Part shown: in pieces, positions 37,527 through 47,406 of the stretch
How positions within the stretch are numbered: position 1 is the stretch's first letter
Layout of the letters: every line of letters starts with the position of its first letter
Source: Leptolyngbya sp. PCC 6406
Lineage (GTDB): Bacteria > Cyanobacteriota > Cyanobacteriia > Phormidesmidales > Phormidesmidaceae
Direction of reading: 5' to 3'
DNA length: 64,000 nt
Assembly: GCF_000332095.2 (NCBI RefSeq)
Contig: NZ_KI913949.1
Coordinates: forward strand, 5,170,814 to 5,234,813
Made by a program: the position numbers and the translations under genes
Notes under the pieces: generated by a model
Told to the model about the DNA's origin: nothing
The model's database searches: none
Seen by the model: only the letters and a program-made list of their open reading frames with translations

Positions 37527-40145
37527 ATGCAGCCCACTAATCCCAACCAATTTACGGAGAAGGCGTGGCAGGCCATTGTGCGGACGCCAGAAATCGCTAA
37601 GGAAGCTAAGCACCAGCAGATCGAGAGTGAGCACTTGATGAAGGCGCTGCTGGAGCAAGAAGGGTTAGCTACCTCTGTCTTTAATAAGGCGGAGGCGAAT
37701 GTGCAAAATCTACGCGATCGCACTACGGACTTTATTGGCAAGCAGCCCCAGATCAGCAATGCAGGGGGATCGGTGTACCTGGGGCGCAGTTTAGATCAAC
37801 TACTGGATCGGGCCGACGGTCATCGCAAAGACTTTGGTGACGAGTATATTTCCATTGAGCATCTGCTGCTGGCCTACGCTAAGGATGAGCGCTTCGGCAG
37901 GGCTCTGTTTAAGGAATTTGGCTTGGATGGCAACAAACTGCGCGCCATCATTAAGGAAGTACGAGGCAATCAGAAAGTGACTGACCAGAATCCCGAGGGC
38001 AAGTACGAAGCCCTAGAAAAATATGGCCGCGACCTAACGGACTTGGCTCGCGAGGGCAAGCTGGACCCCGTCATTGGCCGAGATGATGAGATCCGCCGCA
38101 CGGTGCAGATTCTGTCCCGACGCACGAAGAATAATCCGGTGCTGATCGGGGAGCCAGGGGTGGGGAAAACCGCGATCGCGGAAGGATTAGCTCAACGCAT
38201 TATCAACGGGGATGTGCCGGAGTCGCTGCGGGATCGCCGCATCATTGCCCTGGATATGGGGGCATTGATCGCTGGGGCTAAGTACCGGGGTGAATTTGAG
38301 GAGCGCCTGAAGGCAGTTCTGAAAGAAGTGCAGGAATCTGCTGGACAGATGGTGCTGTTCATCGACGAGATCCATACCGTCGTTGGGGCCGGAGCCACCC
38401 AAGGAGCCATGGATGCGGGCAATCTGCTGAAGCCGATGCTGGCACGGGGGGAACTGCGCTGTATTGGAGCCACTACCCTGGATGAGTACCGTAAATACAT
38501 AGAGAAGGATGCCGCGCTAGAGCGCCGCTTCCAACAGGTCTTTATTGACCAGCCCACGATTGAGGACACGATTTCTATTCTGCGGGGGCTGAAGGAACGG
38601 TACGAAGTCCACCACGGGGTAAAAATTGCCGACAATGCCTTGGTGGCGGCGGCGGTGCTCTCCACTCGGTACATTAGCGATCGCTTTTTGCCGGATAAGG
38701 CCATTGACTTGGTGGATGAGTCTGCTGCCAAGCTCAAGATGGAAATCACCTCCAAACCGGAGGAGTTGGACGAGATTGATCGAAAGGTGATCCAACTCGA
38801 AATGGAAAAGCTGTCCCTACAGAAGGAGACGGACCCTGCTTCTGTGGATCGGCTGGAGCGCATTGAGAAGGAACTAGCGGATCTGAAGGAAACTCAGTCC
38901 AGCCTGAATGCCCAATGGCAGGCGGAAAAGGATCTCATCGACAACATCCAAAAGCTGAAGGAGGAGCTGGATCACGTCAATATTGAAATCCAACAGGCGG
39001 AGCGCAACTACGACCTCAACCGGGCGGCGGAGTTGAAGTATGGCAAGCTCACCGATCTCCAGCGACGGCTGGAGGGGGCGGAGGCGAATCTGAGTAATGC
39101 CCAAACCAGCGGTCATTCCCTGCTGCGGGAGGAAGTGACGGAGACGGATATTGCTGAGATCATTTCCAAGTGGACGGGGATCCCCGTCAGCAAGCTGGTG
39201 GCCTCGGAAATGGAGAAGTTGCTGCACCTGGAGGACGAGCTACACCAGCGGGTCATCGGTCAGGATGAGGCGGTGACAGCGGTGGCGGATGCCATTCAGC
39301 GATCGCGGGCAGGGCTCGCGGATCCCAACCGTCCCATTGCCAGCTTTATTTTCCTAGGACCAACGGGGGTGGGTAAGACGGAACTGGCCAAGGCGCTGGC
39401 AGCCTATATGTTCGACACGGAAGAGGCGATGGTTCGCATTGACATGTCGGAATATATGGAGAAACATGCTGTCGCCCGTCTGATTGGTGCGCCTCCTGGA
39501 TATGTGGGCTTTGAGGAGGGGGGACAACTGACGGAGGCAATTCGTCGCCGCCCCTACGCGGTGATCCTTTTCGACGAAATCGAGAAGGCCCACCCCGATG
39601 TCTTCAACATCATGTTGCAGGTGCTGGATGATGGCCGTTTGACGGATTCCCAGGGGCGCACGGTGGATTTTCGCAATTCGGTGGTGATCATGACGAGCAA
39701 CGTCGGCTCCCAGTACATCCTGGATCTGGCGGGGGATGATGAGAAGTATGACCTCATGCGCGATCGCGTTATGGAAGCGATGCGGTCTCAGTTTCGCCCT
39801 GAGTTCCTCAACCGGGTAGATGAGATGATCATTTTCCACAGTCTGCGCTTGGAGCAACTACGACAAATTGTGAAGCTACAAATCCGTCGCCTAGAACAGC
39901 GGCTCAGCGATCGCAAGATGACACTGACTCTTTCGGAGGAGGCTTTGGACTGGGTGGCCCATGTCGGGTTTGATCCGGTCTATGGCGCACGACCGCTGAA
40001 GCGGGCAGTTCAGAAAGAACTGGAGACGCCGCTTGCCAAGGGAATTTTGCGGGGCGAGTTTCAAAATGGCGATCGCATCTATGCCGATGTGGAACTAGAA
40101 CGCTTGGTTTTCAAACGTCTTGCCCCAGAACTCGCTACGGTCTAG
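37527..40145 (+). CDS. clpB: ATP-dependent chaperone ClpB
   Basis: An 872-aa Hsp100 disaggregase with normal length. An N-terminal Clp repeat domain (residues ~5-145) precedes NBD1 with Walker [10 protein letters not shown] (~205) and Walker B VLFIDEIH. The coiled-coil M domain (residues ~410-525, rich in Glu/Lys/Leu) distinguishes ClpB from ClpC/ClpA. NBD2 has GPTGVGKTE and [13 protein letters not shown]. ClpB lacks the ClpP-binding loop and works with DnaK to reactivate aggregates after heat. ATG 37527 has GGAGGAG upstream. The gene is transcribed away from the rRNA promoter. Confidence 0.97.
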   Translation: MQPTNPNQFTEKAWQAIVRTPEIAKEAKHQQIESEHLMKALLEQEGLATSVFNKAEANVQNLRDRTTDFIGKQPQISNAGGSVYLGRSLDQLLDRADGHRKDFGDEYISIEHLLLAYAKDERFGRALFKEFGLDGNKLRAIIKEVRGNQKVTDQNPEGKYEALEKYGRDLTDLAREGKLDPVIGRDDEIRRTVQILSRRTKNNPVLIGEPGVGKTAIAEGLAQRIINGDVPESLRDRRIIALDMGALIAGAKYRGEFEERLKAVLKEVQESAGQMVLFIDEIHTVVGAGATQGAMDAGNLLKPMLARGELRCIGATTLDEYRKYIEKDAALERRFQQVFIDQPTIEDTISILRGLKERYEVHHGVKIADNALVAAAVLSTRYISDRFLPDKAIDLVDESAAKLKMEITSKPEELDEIDRKVIQLEMEKLSLQKETDPASVDRLERIEKELADLKETQSSLNAQWQAEKDLIDNIQKLKEELDHVNIEIQQAERNYDLNRAAELKYGKLTDLQRRLEGAEANLSNAQTSGHSLLREEVTETDIAEIISKWTGIPVSKLVASEMEKLLHLEDELHQRVIGQDEAVTAVADAIQRSRAGLADPNRPIASFIFLGPTGVGKTELAKALAAYMFDTEEAMVRIDMSEYMEKHAVARLIGAPPGYVGFEEGGQLTEAIRRRPYAVILFDEIEKAHPDVFNIMLQVLDDGRLTDSQGRTVDFRNSVVIMTSNVGSQYILDLAGDDEKYDLMRDRVMEAMRSQFRPEFLNRVDEMIIFHSLRLEQLRQIVKLQIRRLEQRLSDRKMTLTLSEEALDWVAHVGFDPVYGARPLKRAVQKELETPLAKGILRGEFQNGDRIYADVELERLVFKRLAPELATV

Positions 40146-40391
40146 CCCAATGTCCCTCTGTATTACTGGAATCTAAACCTAGTCCAAGTTGAAAACTAGA
40201 GATTTTCCCAGGAAATACTACGGGTTTCTACTTGGACGCGGATCGAATTGCCCTTAGGTGAACTCTTTGCGGCAGAGGAAATCCAGAATCAAATCAATGC
40301 TGAAGTTGTCATTCTCAGCATATTACAATATAGTAATACCACCCAAGAGTAAACCATACACCCAGTATCACTCGTCGATTTAACTGCATCC
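40146..40391. other. Spacer with possible gene scrap upstream of the ArsR gene
   Basis: A 36-codon stop-free stretch ending at 40351 (IELPLGELFAAEEIQNQIN) has protein-like composition but no start. It may be the decayed end of an unknown gene. The operator candidate for the ArsR gene lies within it. Confidence 0.35.
40321..40338 (+). promoter_or_regulatory. Candidate ArsR/SmtB-type operator
   Basis: TATTAC-AATATA-GTAATA is a perfect 6-bp inverted repeat, AT-rich, 53 nt before the ArsR-type start. Members of this family bind such imperfect palindromes at their own promoter. Binding here is inferred from position only. Confidence 0.45.
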
Positions 40392-40736
40392 ATGTCTCAC
40401 ATTCCTATTTCAGCGTTGGCCCATGTCGCCGACTATTTCAAGGTTCTGTCCGAACGCAGTCGGCTGCAAGTCCTGTGCGCCCTTAGGACTGGGACCAAAA
40501 ATGTGACTGAAATCATTGAAGAGACAGAGCTGGGGCAGGCTAATGTTTCTAAGCACCTGAAAATTTTGACCCAGGCGGGCATTGTCCAGCGTCAGCCCCA
40601 AGGTGTCAGCGTTTATTATCAAATCGCTGATCCCATGATTTTCGATTTATGCGAGCTCGTCTGCCAAAGTCTAGAAACACGACTGCAAGAGCATTCACAA
40701 CAATTGAAAAGGCTGGAAGGATTACGCCAATCCTAG
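40392..40736 (+). CDS. ArsR-family winged-helix transcriptional regulator
   Basis: A 114-aa winged helix-turn-helix protein: FKVLSERSRLQVLCALRTG, then NVTEIIEETELGQANVSKHL (recognition helix) and QRQPQGVSVYYQIADP (wing). The alpha-3 ELCVCD metal site is not present; only VLCAL and DLCELVCQS cysteines are seen. It may sense a signal other than arsenite or use a noncanonical site. No adjacent efflux gene is present. The nearest upstream gene is clpB in the same direction. Confidence 0.88.
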   Translation: MSHIPISALAHVADYFKVLSERSRLQVLCALRTGTKNVTEIIEETELGQANVSKHLKILTQAGIVQRQPQGVSVYYQIADPMIFDLCELVCQSLETRLQEHSQQLKRLEGLRQS

Positions 40737-40852
40737 GGCTGAGCGGCATGGTAAGGGACGTGCAATCAAATAACACCACACCCCCTCATACACACCCCCT
40801 ACGGATGGGGCGTTATTGTCCTGCGAGTCCCTAACCATTTCGGCATCGAGGG

Positions 40853-42490
40853 TTACAGATCCGATGGCTGCTGGCCCGAGACCACCGGAGCGGTATTGCG
40901 AAGTTGCAGTTCAGGATGATCTGCCTGCACCTGCTGACAGTTCCACTCGTTGCGGAAGAGCAGTACCGGGCGACCCCAGCTATCTTTGACTGTGGCGGTA
41001 TTGAAAAGGCGCTCTACCTTTGCCAAAGCTTCCCACCCCCCCGCCACCCAACGAGCAACACTGTAGGGAAGTGGTTCTAGGCGACTTTCCACGTTGTATT
41101 CATTTTGCAGCCGGAACTGTACCACCTCAAATTGGAGTTGCCCCACCGCCGCCAGGATGGGATCCCGTTTGCTCTCATCGGCGGAGAACATAATTTGTAC
41201 TGCTCCCTCTTCTCGCAATTCCGTCACCCCTTTGTGAAACTGCTTGAATTTAGAGGGGTTGGGATTGCGGAGGTAGGCAAAGAGTTCGGGGGAAAAGCAG
41301 GGAATTCCCTCGTATTCCAGTTTTTGTCCCTGGTAGATGGTGTCACCGATGGCGAAAGTACCGGGGTTGTTTAGACCAATTACGTCGCCGGGATAGGCTT
41401 CCTCTAGAGATTGGCGACCCTGGGCAAAAAGCTTTTGGGGGTGGGAGAGACGCACGGTTTTACCGAGGCGGGCGTGGTTGACCACCATATCTTTTTCAAA
41501 CTTGCCAGAGCAGACGCGGATGAAGGCGATGCGATCGCGGTGCTTCGGATCCATATTGGCCTGGAGCTTGAAGACAAACCCAGAAAACGCCTCCTCCGTA
41601 GGTGGCACCTCCCCGATAGTGCTGGCATGGGAGCTGGGCTTGAGGGCATAGTCCAGAAAGGCATCGAGGAATAGCTCAACGCCAAAGTTGGTCATGGCGC
41701 TGCCGAAAAAGACCGGCGTCATTTTCCCCGCATGAATCGCCTCCAGATCTAGGGCTGGGCCGATTTCCTCCAGCATCTCTAGCTCTTCCTTGAACTGGTA
41801 GTAGAGAGTTTGATCCACCAATTCCTCAATGCGGGGATCCCCCAGATCGACTACGGTTACCCCAGCAGCACGGCTACCATGGGCCACCCGCTCGAACAGG
41901 TGAAACTGTTGTGTGCGGCGATCGAAGACCCCCTGAAACTGCTCCCCCATACCAATAGGCCAGTTGACGGCATAGGTTTGTAAACCCAACTCCTTCTCAA
42001 TCTCATCCAGCAGTTCCAGAGGTTCCCGTGCTGGACGATCCATCTTGTTGAAAAAGGTGAAGATGGGTAGCGATCGCATCCGACAGACCTCGAACAGTTT
42101 GCGGGTCTGGGGTTCCAACCCCTTCGCGGCATCCTCTAGCATGACCGCATTATCTGCCGCCGCCAGAGTGCGATAGGTGTCTTCGCTAAAATCTTGGTGT
42201 CCGGGGGTATCTAGCAGATTGATACGGCGATCGCGATAGTCAAACTGAAGCACGGTCGAGGTGATGGAGATGCCCCGCTGCTGCTCCATGGCCATCCAGT
42301 CCGAGGTGACATGGCGCTGGGCACGACGCGCCTTCACGGCCCCCGCTTCATGGATAGCCCCGCCGTAGAGCAACAGTTTCTCCGTCAGCGTCGTTTTTCC
42401 GGCATCTGGGTGGGAAATAATGGCGAAATTTCGCCGTTTCTCCACCTCCTGAGCCAGGAATGCTGTTAAATCTGCGGCCCCATCTGTCAT
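40853..42490 (-). CDS. prfC: Peptide chain release factor 3 (RF-3)
   Basis: The preferred start is ATG 42490 ([20 protein letters not shown]); an upstream start in the same frame would add 18 residues. The GTPase domain shows [15 protein letters not shown] (P-loop), [11 protein letters not shown] (G3) and FFNKMDR (G4), followed by RF3-specific domains II and III ([36 protein letters not shown]). RF-3 uses GTP to release RF1/RF2 from ribosomes after termination. About 545 aa, a normal size. It stands alone on the minus strand. Confidence 0.95.
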   Translation of the reverse strand: MTDGAADLTAFLAQEVEKRRNFAIISHPDAGKTTLTEKLLLYGGAIHEAGAVKARRAQRHVTSDWMAMEQQRGISITSTVLQFDYRDRRINLLDTPGHQDFSEDTYRTLAAADNAVMLEDAAKGLEPQTRKLFEVCRMRSLPIFTFFNKMDRPAREPLELLDEIEKELGLQTYAVNWPIGMGEQFQGVFDRRTQQFHLFERVAHGSRAAGVTVVDLGDPRIEELVDQTLYYQFKEELEMLEEIGPALDLEAIHAGKMTPVFFGSAMTNFGVELFLDAFLDYALKPSSHASTIGEVPPTEEAFSGFVFKLQANMDPKHRDRIAFIRVCSGKFEKDMVVNHARLGKTVRLSHPQKLFAQGRQSLEEAYPGDVIGLNNPGTFAIGDTIYQGQKLEYEGIPCFSPELFAYLRNPNPSKFKQFHKGVTELREEGAVQIMFSADESKRDPILAAVGQLQFEVVQFRLQNEYNVESRLEPLPYSVARWVAGGWEALAKVERLFNTATVKDSWGRPVLLFRNEWNCQQVQADHPELQLRNTAPVVSGQQPSDL

Positions 42491-42833
42491 CGATTCTGTC
42501 CCGTTTGATCTCAGCCTGTGGAATGCTAGAGCGCTCCATACCATTTATGGCATTCTCACCCCGCCTAGCGGATGGGGACCACTCGATACAGCATCAAATC
42601 CTGAGAATGGCTGTTGCACAAAACTCCACAGGAAGCTCCATTGTATTCCCAAAGTCTAGGTCGCCTCCGGTCTGCGGCAAGTGTTGTCGTGGGGCAAGTG
42701 TCATGGGGCCATCTGCGATGGACAGAGGCCAGTCAAAGACCATCGCGATGTTCCCCCACCCAGCAATGTCCCTTGGGTTAGACTGCGATGCAACAACCAG
42801 CCCTTATCTATATTCTGTTAAATCCAAAAGCCG
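42491..42833. other. Divergent spacer prfC / ABA4-like gene
   Basis: About 340 nt without a gene. The 32-nt palindromic repeat at 42715-42746 is the only structured element noticed. Confidence 0.45.
42715..42746 (+). repeat. 32-nt palindromic repeat GCGATGG...CCATCGC, copy 2
   Basis: GCGATGGACAGAGGCCAGTC then AAAGACCATCGC. It differs from copy 1 at only four positions and is in the same orientation. Confidence 0.75.
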
Positions 42834-43313
42834 ATGCTTCCTACACCCGAAAGCCTAGAACTCCTCTTCAGCGGTGCCAATCTTTTTGTGTTGCCGTTTT
42901 GGGCCTTGATGGTGCTGTTGCCCAACTGGGGCGTGACCCAGCGAGTGATAGCCTCCTATCTGCCCTTTGCCGCCTTGGCCTGCCTATACGTCTATCTGTT
43001 TATCACCCTAGATGGGGGCGTATTTGCGGCCTTCTCTGACCCACAGTTGAGCTTGGTGACCTTGGCGGGCCTGTTTGCCGTACCCCAGGTGATGGCCCTC
43101 GGGTGGGTTCATTTTCTAGTCATGGACCTGTTTGTGGGGCGCTGGATCTATCTCCAGGGTCAGGAAAAGGGGATTTTCACCCGGCATTCCCTGGCCCTAT
43201 GCCTGTTTGCGGGGCCAGTGGGGCTGCTGGCCCATTTCCTCACGGAGGCAGTGATGCAGCGCTGGGGGCAGAAATCCCCCTTCCCATCCTCAGACACCCC
43301 AGAGGCGGTCTAG
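42834..43313 (+). CDS. ABA4-like integral membrane protein (DUF4281)
   Basis: A 159-aa protein with four membrane helices (ANLFVLPFWALMVLLP, YLPFAALACLYVYLFI, GWVHFLVMDLFVGRWIY, LALCLFAGPVGLLAHFL). The signature GWVHFLVMDLFVGRW defines the ABA4-like family. Plant ABA4 is needed for neoxanthin formation; cyanobacterial members are thought to act in carotenoid metabolism or related membrane chemistry. The stop codon TAG (43311-43313) is supplied by the end of a dispersed repeat. Confidence 0.87.
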   Translation: MLPTPESLELLFSGANLFVLPFWALMVLLPNWGVTQRVIASYLPFAALACLYVYLFITLDGGVFAAFSDPQLSLVTLAGLFAVPQVMALGWVHFLVMDLFVGRWIYLQGQEKGIFTRHSLALCLFAGPVGLLAHFLTEAVMQRWGQKSPFPSSDTPEAV

Positions 43314-43421
43314 TGCTCAGTCAATTTAATGATTGACGGGTGACCGAAATCCTGGAGTGTAGTTGGGGTTAAATTTTGACGGGTGACCGACCCGTCAAAA
43401 TTGTCTTAACAGACCACTAGT
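43310..43421. repeat. CTAGT-ended hairpin element, copy 1 (supplies stop codon and terminator)
   Basis: It begins CTAGTGCTCAGTCAATTT and ends (inward) CTAGTGGTCTGTTAAG. The centre has GGAGT.TAGTTGGGGTTAA and a 13-bp hairpin AATTTTGACGGGT/ACCCGTCAAAATT (43372-43402) with a 5-nt loop. The second copy is at 54251-54360. In both cases the CTAG end provides the TAG stop of the neighbouring gene, and the hairpin can act as its transcription terminator. Confidence 0.8.
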
Positions 43422-43675
43422 GGCTTGTCAAAGCATTTCTCTTCTTGACGTTTTGTAACGTTGTCTGTTACATTTATTTACAGATGCAGGCAAATGCGAT
43501 AAAGGAAGTTTCCAGCTTCCTCTGTCCAGGGTAGGACCCAATGCCCTGAGAGCATCCCAAGCAATGCATCTGCTTCGTCCTTGGGGACACCCCGCGATGG
43601 TCTTTGACCGACCTCTGTCCATCGCAGGTTTTAGGGCCATAGCTACGTCCCCTGTACTATCTTCAGAGGTTCTCC
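43422..43675. other. Upstream region of psb35
   Basis: About 250 nt with the reversed 32-nt repeat (43594-43625). GAGG directly before the psb35 ATG serves as ribosome site. No gene is seen. Confidence 0.45.
43594..43625 (-). repeat. 32-nt palindromic repeat GCGATGG...CCATCGC, copy 3 (reversed)
   Basis: GCGATGGTCTTTGACCGACC then TCTGTCCATCGC is the reverse complement of copies 1 and 2 apart from a few positions. It lies 50 nt upstream of psb35. Confidence 0.75.
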
Positions 43676-43909
43676 ATGACCACCCTACTTATCGCCCTCT
43701 TCGTAATCGGCTGGGTTGCAGCAGCCCTCATCGGTAGCCAAGCCTACTTCCGGGGTGAGCAGACCAAGCCCATCCACGCCCGCAACTGGCGCTCCGAGTC
43801 CTTCGAAAAGCTAGCTCGCAGCATCACCGGACAGGCCACCGATAACAACGATCGGGTACCCGCCTACGGGTTTGACGCCTACCAAAGTGCTATCTTGCCG
43901 ACGGAATAG
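43676..43909 (+). CDS. psb35: Photosystem II assembly-associated protein Psb35
   Basis: A 77-aa protein with an N-terminal membrane helix (LLIALFVIGWVAAALIGSQA), then YFRGEQTKPIHARNWRSE, LARSITGQATD and the conserved RVPAYGFDAYQSA end. This matches the cyanobacterial Psb35 (ssl2148-type) protein, which associates with CP47-containing PSII assembly modules and protects them. It sits in the thylakoid membrane. GAGG lies about 7 nt before the ATG, and a strong terminator 55 nt after the stop makes it a single-gene transcript. Confidence 0.85.
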   Translation: MTTLLIALFVIGWVAAALIGSQAYFRGEQTKPIHARNWRSESFEKLARSITGQATDNNDRVPAYGFDAYQSAILPTE

Positions 43910-43963
43910 TCGCGCAGCACCAGCGCTCAGATTTAGTTTCGACCGCCCTTGTGCATGAGGGCT

Positions 43964-43994
43964 AGCCCCCGACCCATCGTCGGGGGCTTTTTTA
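43964..43994 (+). terminator. Intrinsic terminator of psb35
   Basis: AGCCCCCGAC and GTCGGGGGCT form a 10-bp GC-rich stem with a short loop, followed by a T6 run. A textbook rho-independent terminator. Confidence 0.93.
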
Positions 43995-44223
43995 GAGTCT
44001 GCGACCCTCACAATCCCTTAAGGTTTGCCTCGGATCTGGGAGAGAAAGCCAAAATTTTTCATGCGAGGCAATAAACATAAAGAAACGTTACATCAGCAAA
44101 AACCTATAAGGATCAGGCTGTGTGGATCACCGAAATATATAAATGGCAACTAATTTTCAAAAATGGGTTGCTATAGTGTAGGCAACTCGGGTATAACCGC
44201 CTCAAACTGCAAGACATATTTGC
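43995..44223. other. Upstream region of the sigma factor gene
   Basis: About 230 nt, AT-rich in its second half. No gene is seen; the promoter of the sigma gene must lie here, but I do not commit to -10/-35 boxes. Confidence 0.4.
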
Positions 44224-45417
44224 ATGGACATCGTACCCATGGCCGCTGCCTTTGATTCCCCTGAAAATTCTCCGCAATCCTGGGGCGATACCCACGTTGG
44301 CGAGATGAGTCTGCTAGATGATCTCGGTCCAGCTGAAGTAACGGCTACAGCATCCCCAAAGGCCCTTAAAGATCCCCTCCTCTGGGAAGAAGATAGCGAG
44401 GTAATGGCCCGCTATTCTCAGGGGGAAGAACTGGCTGATCTCGCTCTCTCGGGATATCAAAAAACGATTACCGATGATGCCGTCGGAGCCTTCTTTAAAG
44501 AGATGGCCCGCTACCCTCTGCTGAAACCTGACGAAGAAATCGAACTGGCCCGCCAGGTGCGCTTTCTCGGGGAAATGGAAGAACTCAAGGCATCCCTGAC
44601 GGACAGTTTAGGGCGACGGCCCTTATTGGCAGACATTGCCCACGCCTTTGATCTGAGTGAAGCCCAAGTGCGCCAAAATCTCCAGTTGGGGCGGGCTGCA
44701 AAACGACGCATGATTCGCTCCAATCTCAGATTGGTGGTTTCTATTGCCAAACGTTACCTAAATCGCGGCGTTCCCTTTCTCGATCTGATTCAGGAAGGAG
44801 CTCTGGGTCTAAACCGAGCCACAGAAAAGTTTGACCCCGATAAAGGCTATAAATTTTCCACCTATGCCTATTGGTGGATTCGGCAGGGGATCACCCGCAC
44901 GATTGCCAACGATGCCCGCACGATCCGACTGCCGATCCACATCGTAGAAAAGCTCAACAAGCTGAAAAAAGCGCACCGAGATCTGCGGCGAGAACTTCAG
45001 CGCAACCCGACGGAAGTCGAGCTGGCTCAGTCCCTCGATATGACCCCCGATCAGCTGCGGGGTTTGCAGCAGGTCCGACGGCGATCCCTTTCCCTTAACC
45101 ATCGCGTTGGCAAGGGGGAAGACACGGAACTCATGGAACTTTTGGAAGACGGCAATACCCAGTCGCCGGAATCCCAGATCAGTGAATCCATGATGCGCCA
45201 TGAAATTACGAGCGTCTTGGCGGAGGTGCTCACGGAGCGGGAAAAGGACATCATTACCCTGCGCTATGGCCTAGCCACAGGAGAAACCCACACCCTAGAA
45301 GAGGTGGGGAGTATGTTCAATCTGTCGCGGGAACGGGTACGCCAGATTCAAACTAAGGCCATGCGCAAGTTGCGGCGGCCCCAAGTGGCATCCCGCCTAC
45401 GGGGCTGGTTGCGGTAG
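44224..45417 (+). CDS. sigC: Group 2 RpoD-like sigma factor (SigC-type)
   Basis: A 397-aa sigma-70 protein. Region 1.2 is DDAVGAFFKEMARYPLLKPDEE. Region 2 follows with SNLRLVVSIAKRYLNRGVPFLDLIQEG and YKFSTYAYWWIRQGITR, the -10 recognition helix. Region 3 is about residues 245-310. Region 4 carries LTEREKDIITLRYGL and LEEVGSMFNLSRERVRQI, the -35 recognition helix. The length excludes SigB/D/E-type shorter factors and SigA (no extended region 1.1), and the FFKEMARYPLL start fits SigC. SigC acts in heat acclimation, stationary phase and nitrogen regulation in other cyanobacteria. The symbol is an assignment by resemblance. Confidence 0.75.
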   Translation: MDIVPMAAAFDSPENSPQSWGDTHVGEMSLLDDLGPAEVTATASPKALKDPLLWEEDSEVMARYSQGEELADLALSGYQKTITDDAVGAFFKEMARYPLLKPDEEIELARQVRFLGEMEELKASLTDSLGRRPLLADIAHAFDLSEAQVRQNLQLGRAAKRRMIRSNLRLVVSIAKRYLNRGVPFLDLIQEGALGLNRATEKFDPDKGYKFSTYAYWWIRQGITRTIANDARTIRLPIHIVEKLNKLKKAHRDLRRELQRNPTEVELAQSLDMTPDQLRGLQQVRRRSLSLNHRVGKGEDTELMELLEDGNTQSPESQISESMMRHEITSVLAEVLTEREKDIITLRYGLATGETHTLEEVGSMFNLSRERVRQIQTKAMRKLRRPQVASRLRGWLR

Positions 45418-45521
45418 TTGTAGGGTGGCAGTACTGCTCCGACGTGGTATCGGTTCAGACAGCCCCTATGTCCCTAGCTTTCTATGCTTAAGGAGAGAGC
45501 AGTTAAGGGAAGCATGGTCTG

Positions 45522-46781
45522 ATGGACTACAAGCAAGATCTGATCACCACAATCCATGATTTGGGCTGTGATCTGACCCGGCTAGATGATCGGCTGACGG
45601 AACTGAGCCAATCCTTACCCACGGCGGTGCTGGTTCCTTCCCTCTACGAAGAGTTAGAACGGCCCGCTCTACGCAATATTCGCGACCATCTTGCCCGCTG
45701 TCGTTTTGTGAATACGGTGGTCATCAGCCTCTATGCAGACACGCTGGAGCAGTATCGCCATGCGGTGGCTTTTTTCCAATCCCTGCCGCAGCCCACCTAC
45801 GTGCTGTGGGAAAATGGCCCCCGCATTACCCATATCCTGGCGTCTCTCCAGGAGCGGGGGCTGGATCTGATGAATCACAAGGGGAAAGGGCGGGCTGTGT
45901 GGCTGGGCCTGGGTATTGCATCTCTGGAAGCTGCCGCGATCGCACTTCACGACGCTGACATTGTCACCTATGACCAGAGCTATCCCCTCAAACTGCTGTT
46001 TCCCTTGCTGGAGCGGGAGTTTGGCATCGCCTTTAGCAAAGCCTACTACACCCGCCTGAGTAAGCATCCTCGGCAGATGCACGGGCGCGTGACGCGGCTG
46101 TTTGTAATGCCTTTGATCACCTCTTTGATGGAGCTGTTTGGCAGCCGTAACTACCTGCGCTATCTGAATGCTTATCGCTATCCCCTATCGGGGGAATTTG
46201 CCCTGAGTAGCGACTTGGCTTTAAACACTCGCATTCCCGCCAACTGGGGGCTAGAGGTGGGGTTGTTGGCGGAGGTATACCGCAATGTGGCCATGAAGCG
46301 CATTGCCCAGGTAGACCTGGGGATCTTTGAGCACAAGCATCAGGTTCTCGGCACCGGGTCTAATCAGGGGCTACAAAAGATGTGCCGCGACATTCTGCGT
46401 TCGATATTACGCACCCTGACGGAGACGGAGCAGGTGGTGATCACTCGGGACCACATTTGCGCCCTGCGGGTCAAGTTTCGACGGGAGGCCCAAAACCTCA
46501 CCCGGCAATATTTTGTAGACGCTCGCTTCAACGGGCTAGACTACGACCGCCACAAAGAAGAAGCCACCCTAGAGCAGTTTGAGCGCGTGATTCTGGAGGC
46601 AGGAGAACAATACCTGGAGGATCCCACTGGAGCGCAAATTCCAGACTGGACTCGTGCCTTGGCGGTGATGTCGGACCTGCGGGAGCAGCTTCAGGATGCA
46701 ACGGTAGCAGATATGGAAGATGCCCGAGAGGTGGGCACACTCCCAGTGGTGTACCCTGACGCTCCCCCAGTGGCGGTGTAG
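45522..46781 (+). CDS. GT81-type glycosyltransferase (glucosyl-3-phosphoglycerate synthase-like)
   Basis: A 419-aa GT-A fold enzyme. AVLVPSLYEELERPAL opens the nucleotide-sugar fold, KGKGRAVWLGLGIA and LHDADIVTYD hold the donor-binding segment with the metal-binding DxD-like motif, and LNAYRYPLSGEFALSSDLAL is characteristic of the GT81 (GpgS/MpgS) group. This fits synthesis of glucosylglycerate, a compatible solute of some cyanobacteria, from NDP-glucose and 3-phosphoglycerate. No phosphatase gene (GpgP) is seen nearby. The start ATG at 45522 follows a GGAAG site. It lies 100 nt after the sigma gene in the same direction. Confidence 0.83.
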   Translation: MDYKQDLITTIHDLGCDLTRLDDRLTELSQSLPTAVLVPSLYEELERPALRNIRDHLARCRFVNTVVISLYADTLEQYRHAVAFFQSLPQPTYVLWENGPRITHILASLQERGLDLMNHKGKGRAVWLGLGIASLEAAAIALHDADIVTYDQSYPLKLLFPLLEREFGIAFSKAYYTRLSKHPRQMHGRVTRLFVMPLITSLMELFGSRNYLRYLNAYRYPLSGEFALSSDLALNTRIPANWGLEVGLLAEVYRNVAMKRIAQVDLGIFEHKHQVLGTGSNQGLQKMCRDILRSILRTLTETEQVVITRDHICALRVKFRREAQNLTRQYFVDARFNGLDYDRHKEEATLEQFERVILEAGEQYLEDPTGAQIPDWTRALAVMSDLREQLQDATVADMEDAREVGTLPVVYPDAPPVAV

Positions 46782-47406
46782 TCCACCACTGAGCAGGGTG
46801 GTTGTTTGGTATTTTCCACAGGGTTTGGGCTACTTTTCCCCAAGGTTTTCCCCAGGGGTTTTCCTAGGACTGTGCCCTTATGGCAACATACAGTTGCCAT
46901 AAGGGCACATCCACGACTTGGAAGGTTACAGAGCACCGAGCCCGTTGACTGCTGGCTGAGCGGAGTCGTAAGTCTTTCAGACAGGCTTTGCCAACGCTTT
47001 AGCGTCTCCCGAAGGGAGAAAGCCAGCCACACCACCGGGTTCTGGCCGTTCCCTAGCCCCTCCGGGGCGGCAAAGCCAACGACTCCGTTGCTCCCTAGGG
47101 GAGCCGCTAACGCGAACAGGGAACTGGATGTCTGTATGGAGCCAACGACGTGGCAGGCTTCTCAGCTCGTTCCAAGACATAACCTTCCAAGTCGTGCACA
47201 TCCTTAAGGGCGCACAGCCGTGCGCCACTGTTGGCGCGGATCTCCAACTGGCCCACCTCATCTAAGGGCACAGTCCTAAGGGCACACAGCCGTGCGCCCC
47301 TACCGTGGGCGTACTTGGATACTGGATTGAGATAATACCGCTATATCTACGTTGAATTGTTGAATTCCTCTGGAAACGGTCTGGCTGGGGTCCGCCTCGG
47401 GTGCCC
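46782..47406. other. Intergenic repeat-rich region
   Basis: About 625 nt without a supportable gene. It contains the 17-bp palindrome (46871-46909) and the phrase CTGAGCGGAGTCGTA ... GCGTCTCCCGAAGGGAGAAA (46956-47023), also found at 55657-55720. Phrases such as TAAGGGCACAGCCGTGCGCC recur near 47205-47305. Confidence 0.6.
46871..46909. repeat. Perfect 17-bp palindrome TGTGCCCTTATGGCAAC
   Basis: TGTGCCCTTATGGCAAC, a 5-nt loop (ATACA) and its exact complement. It lies 90 nt after the GT81 gene stop. It could end or stabilise that transcript, but no T tract follows; it may instead be a dispersed foldback repeat. Confidence 0.75.
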
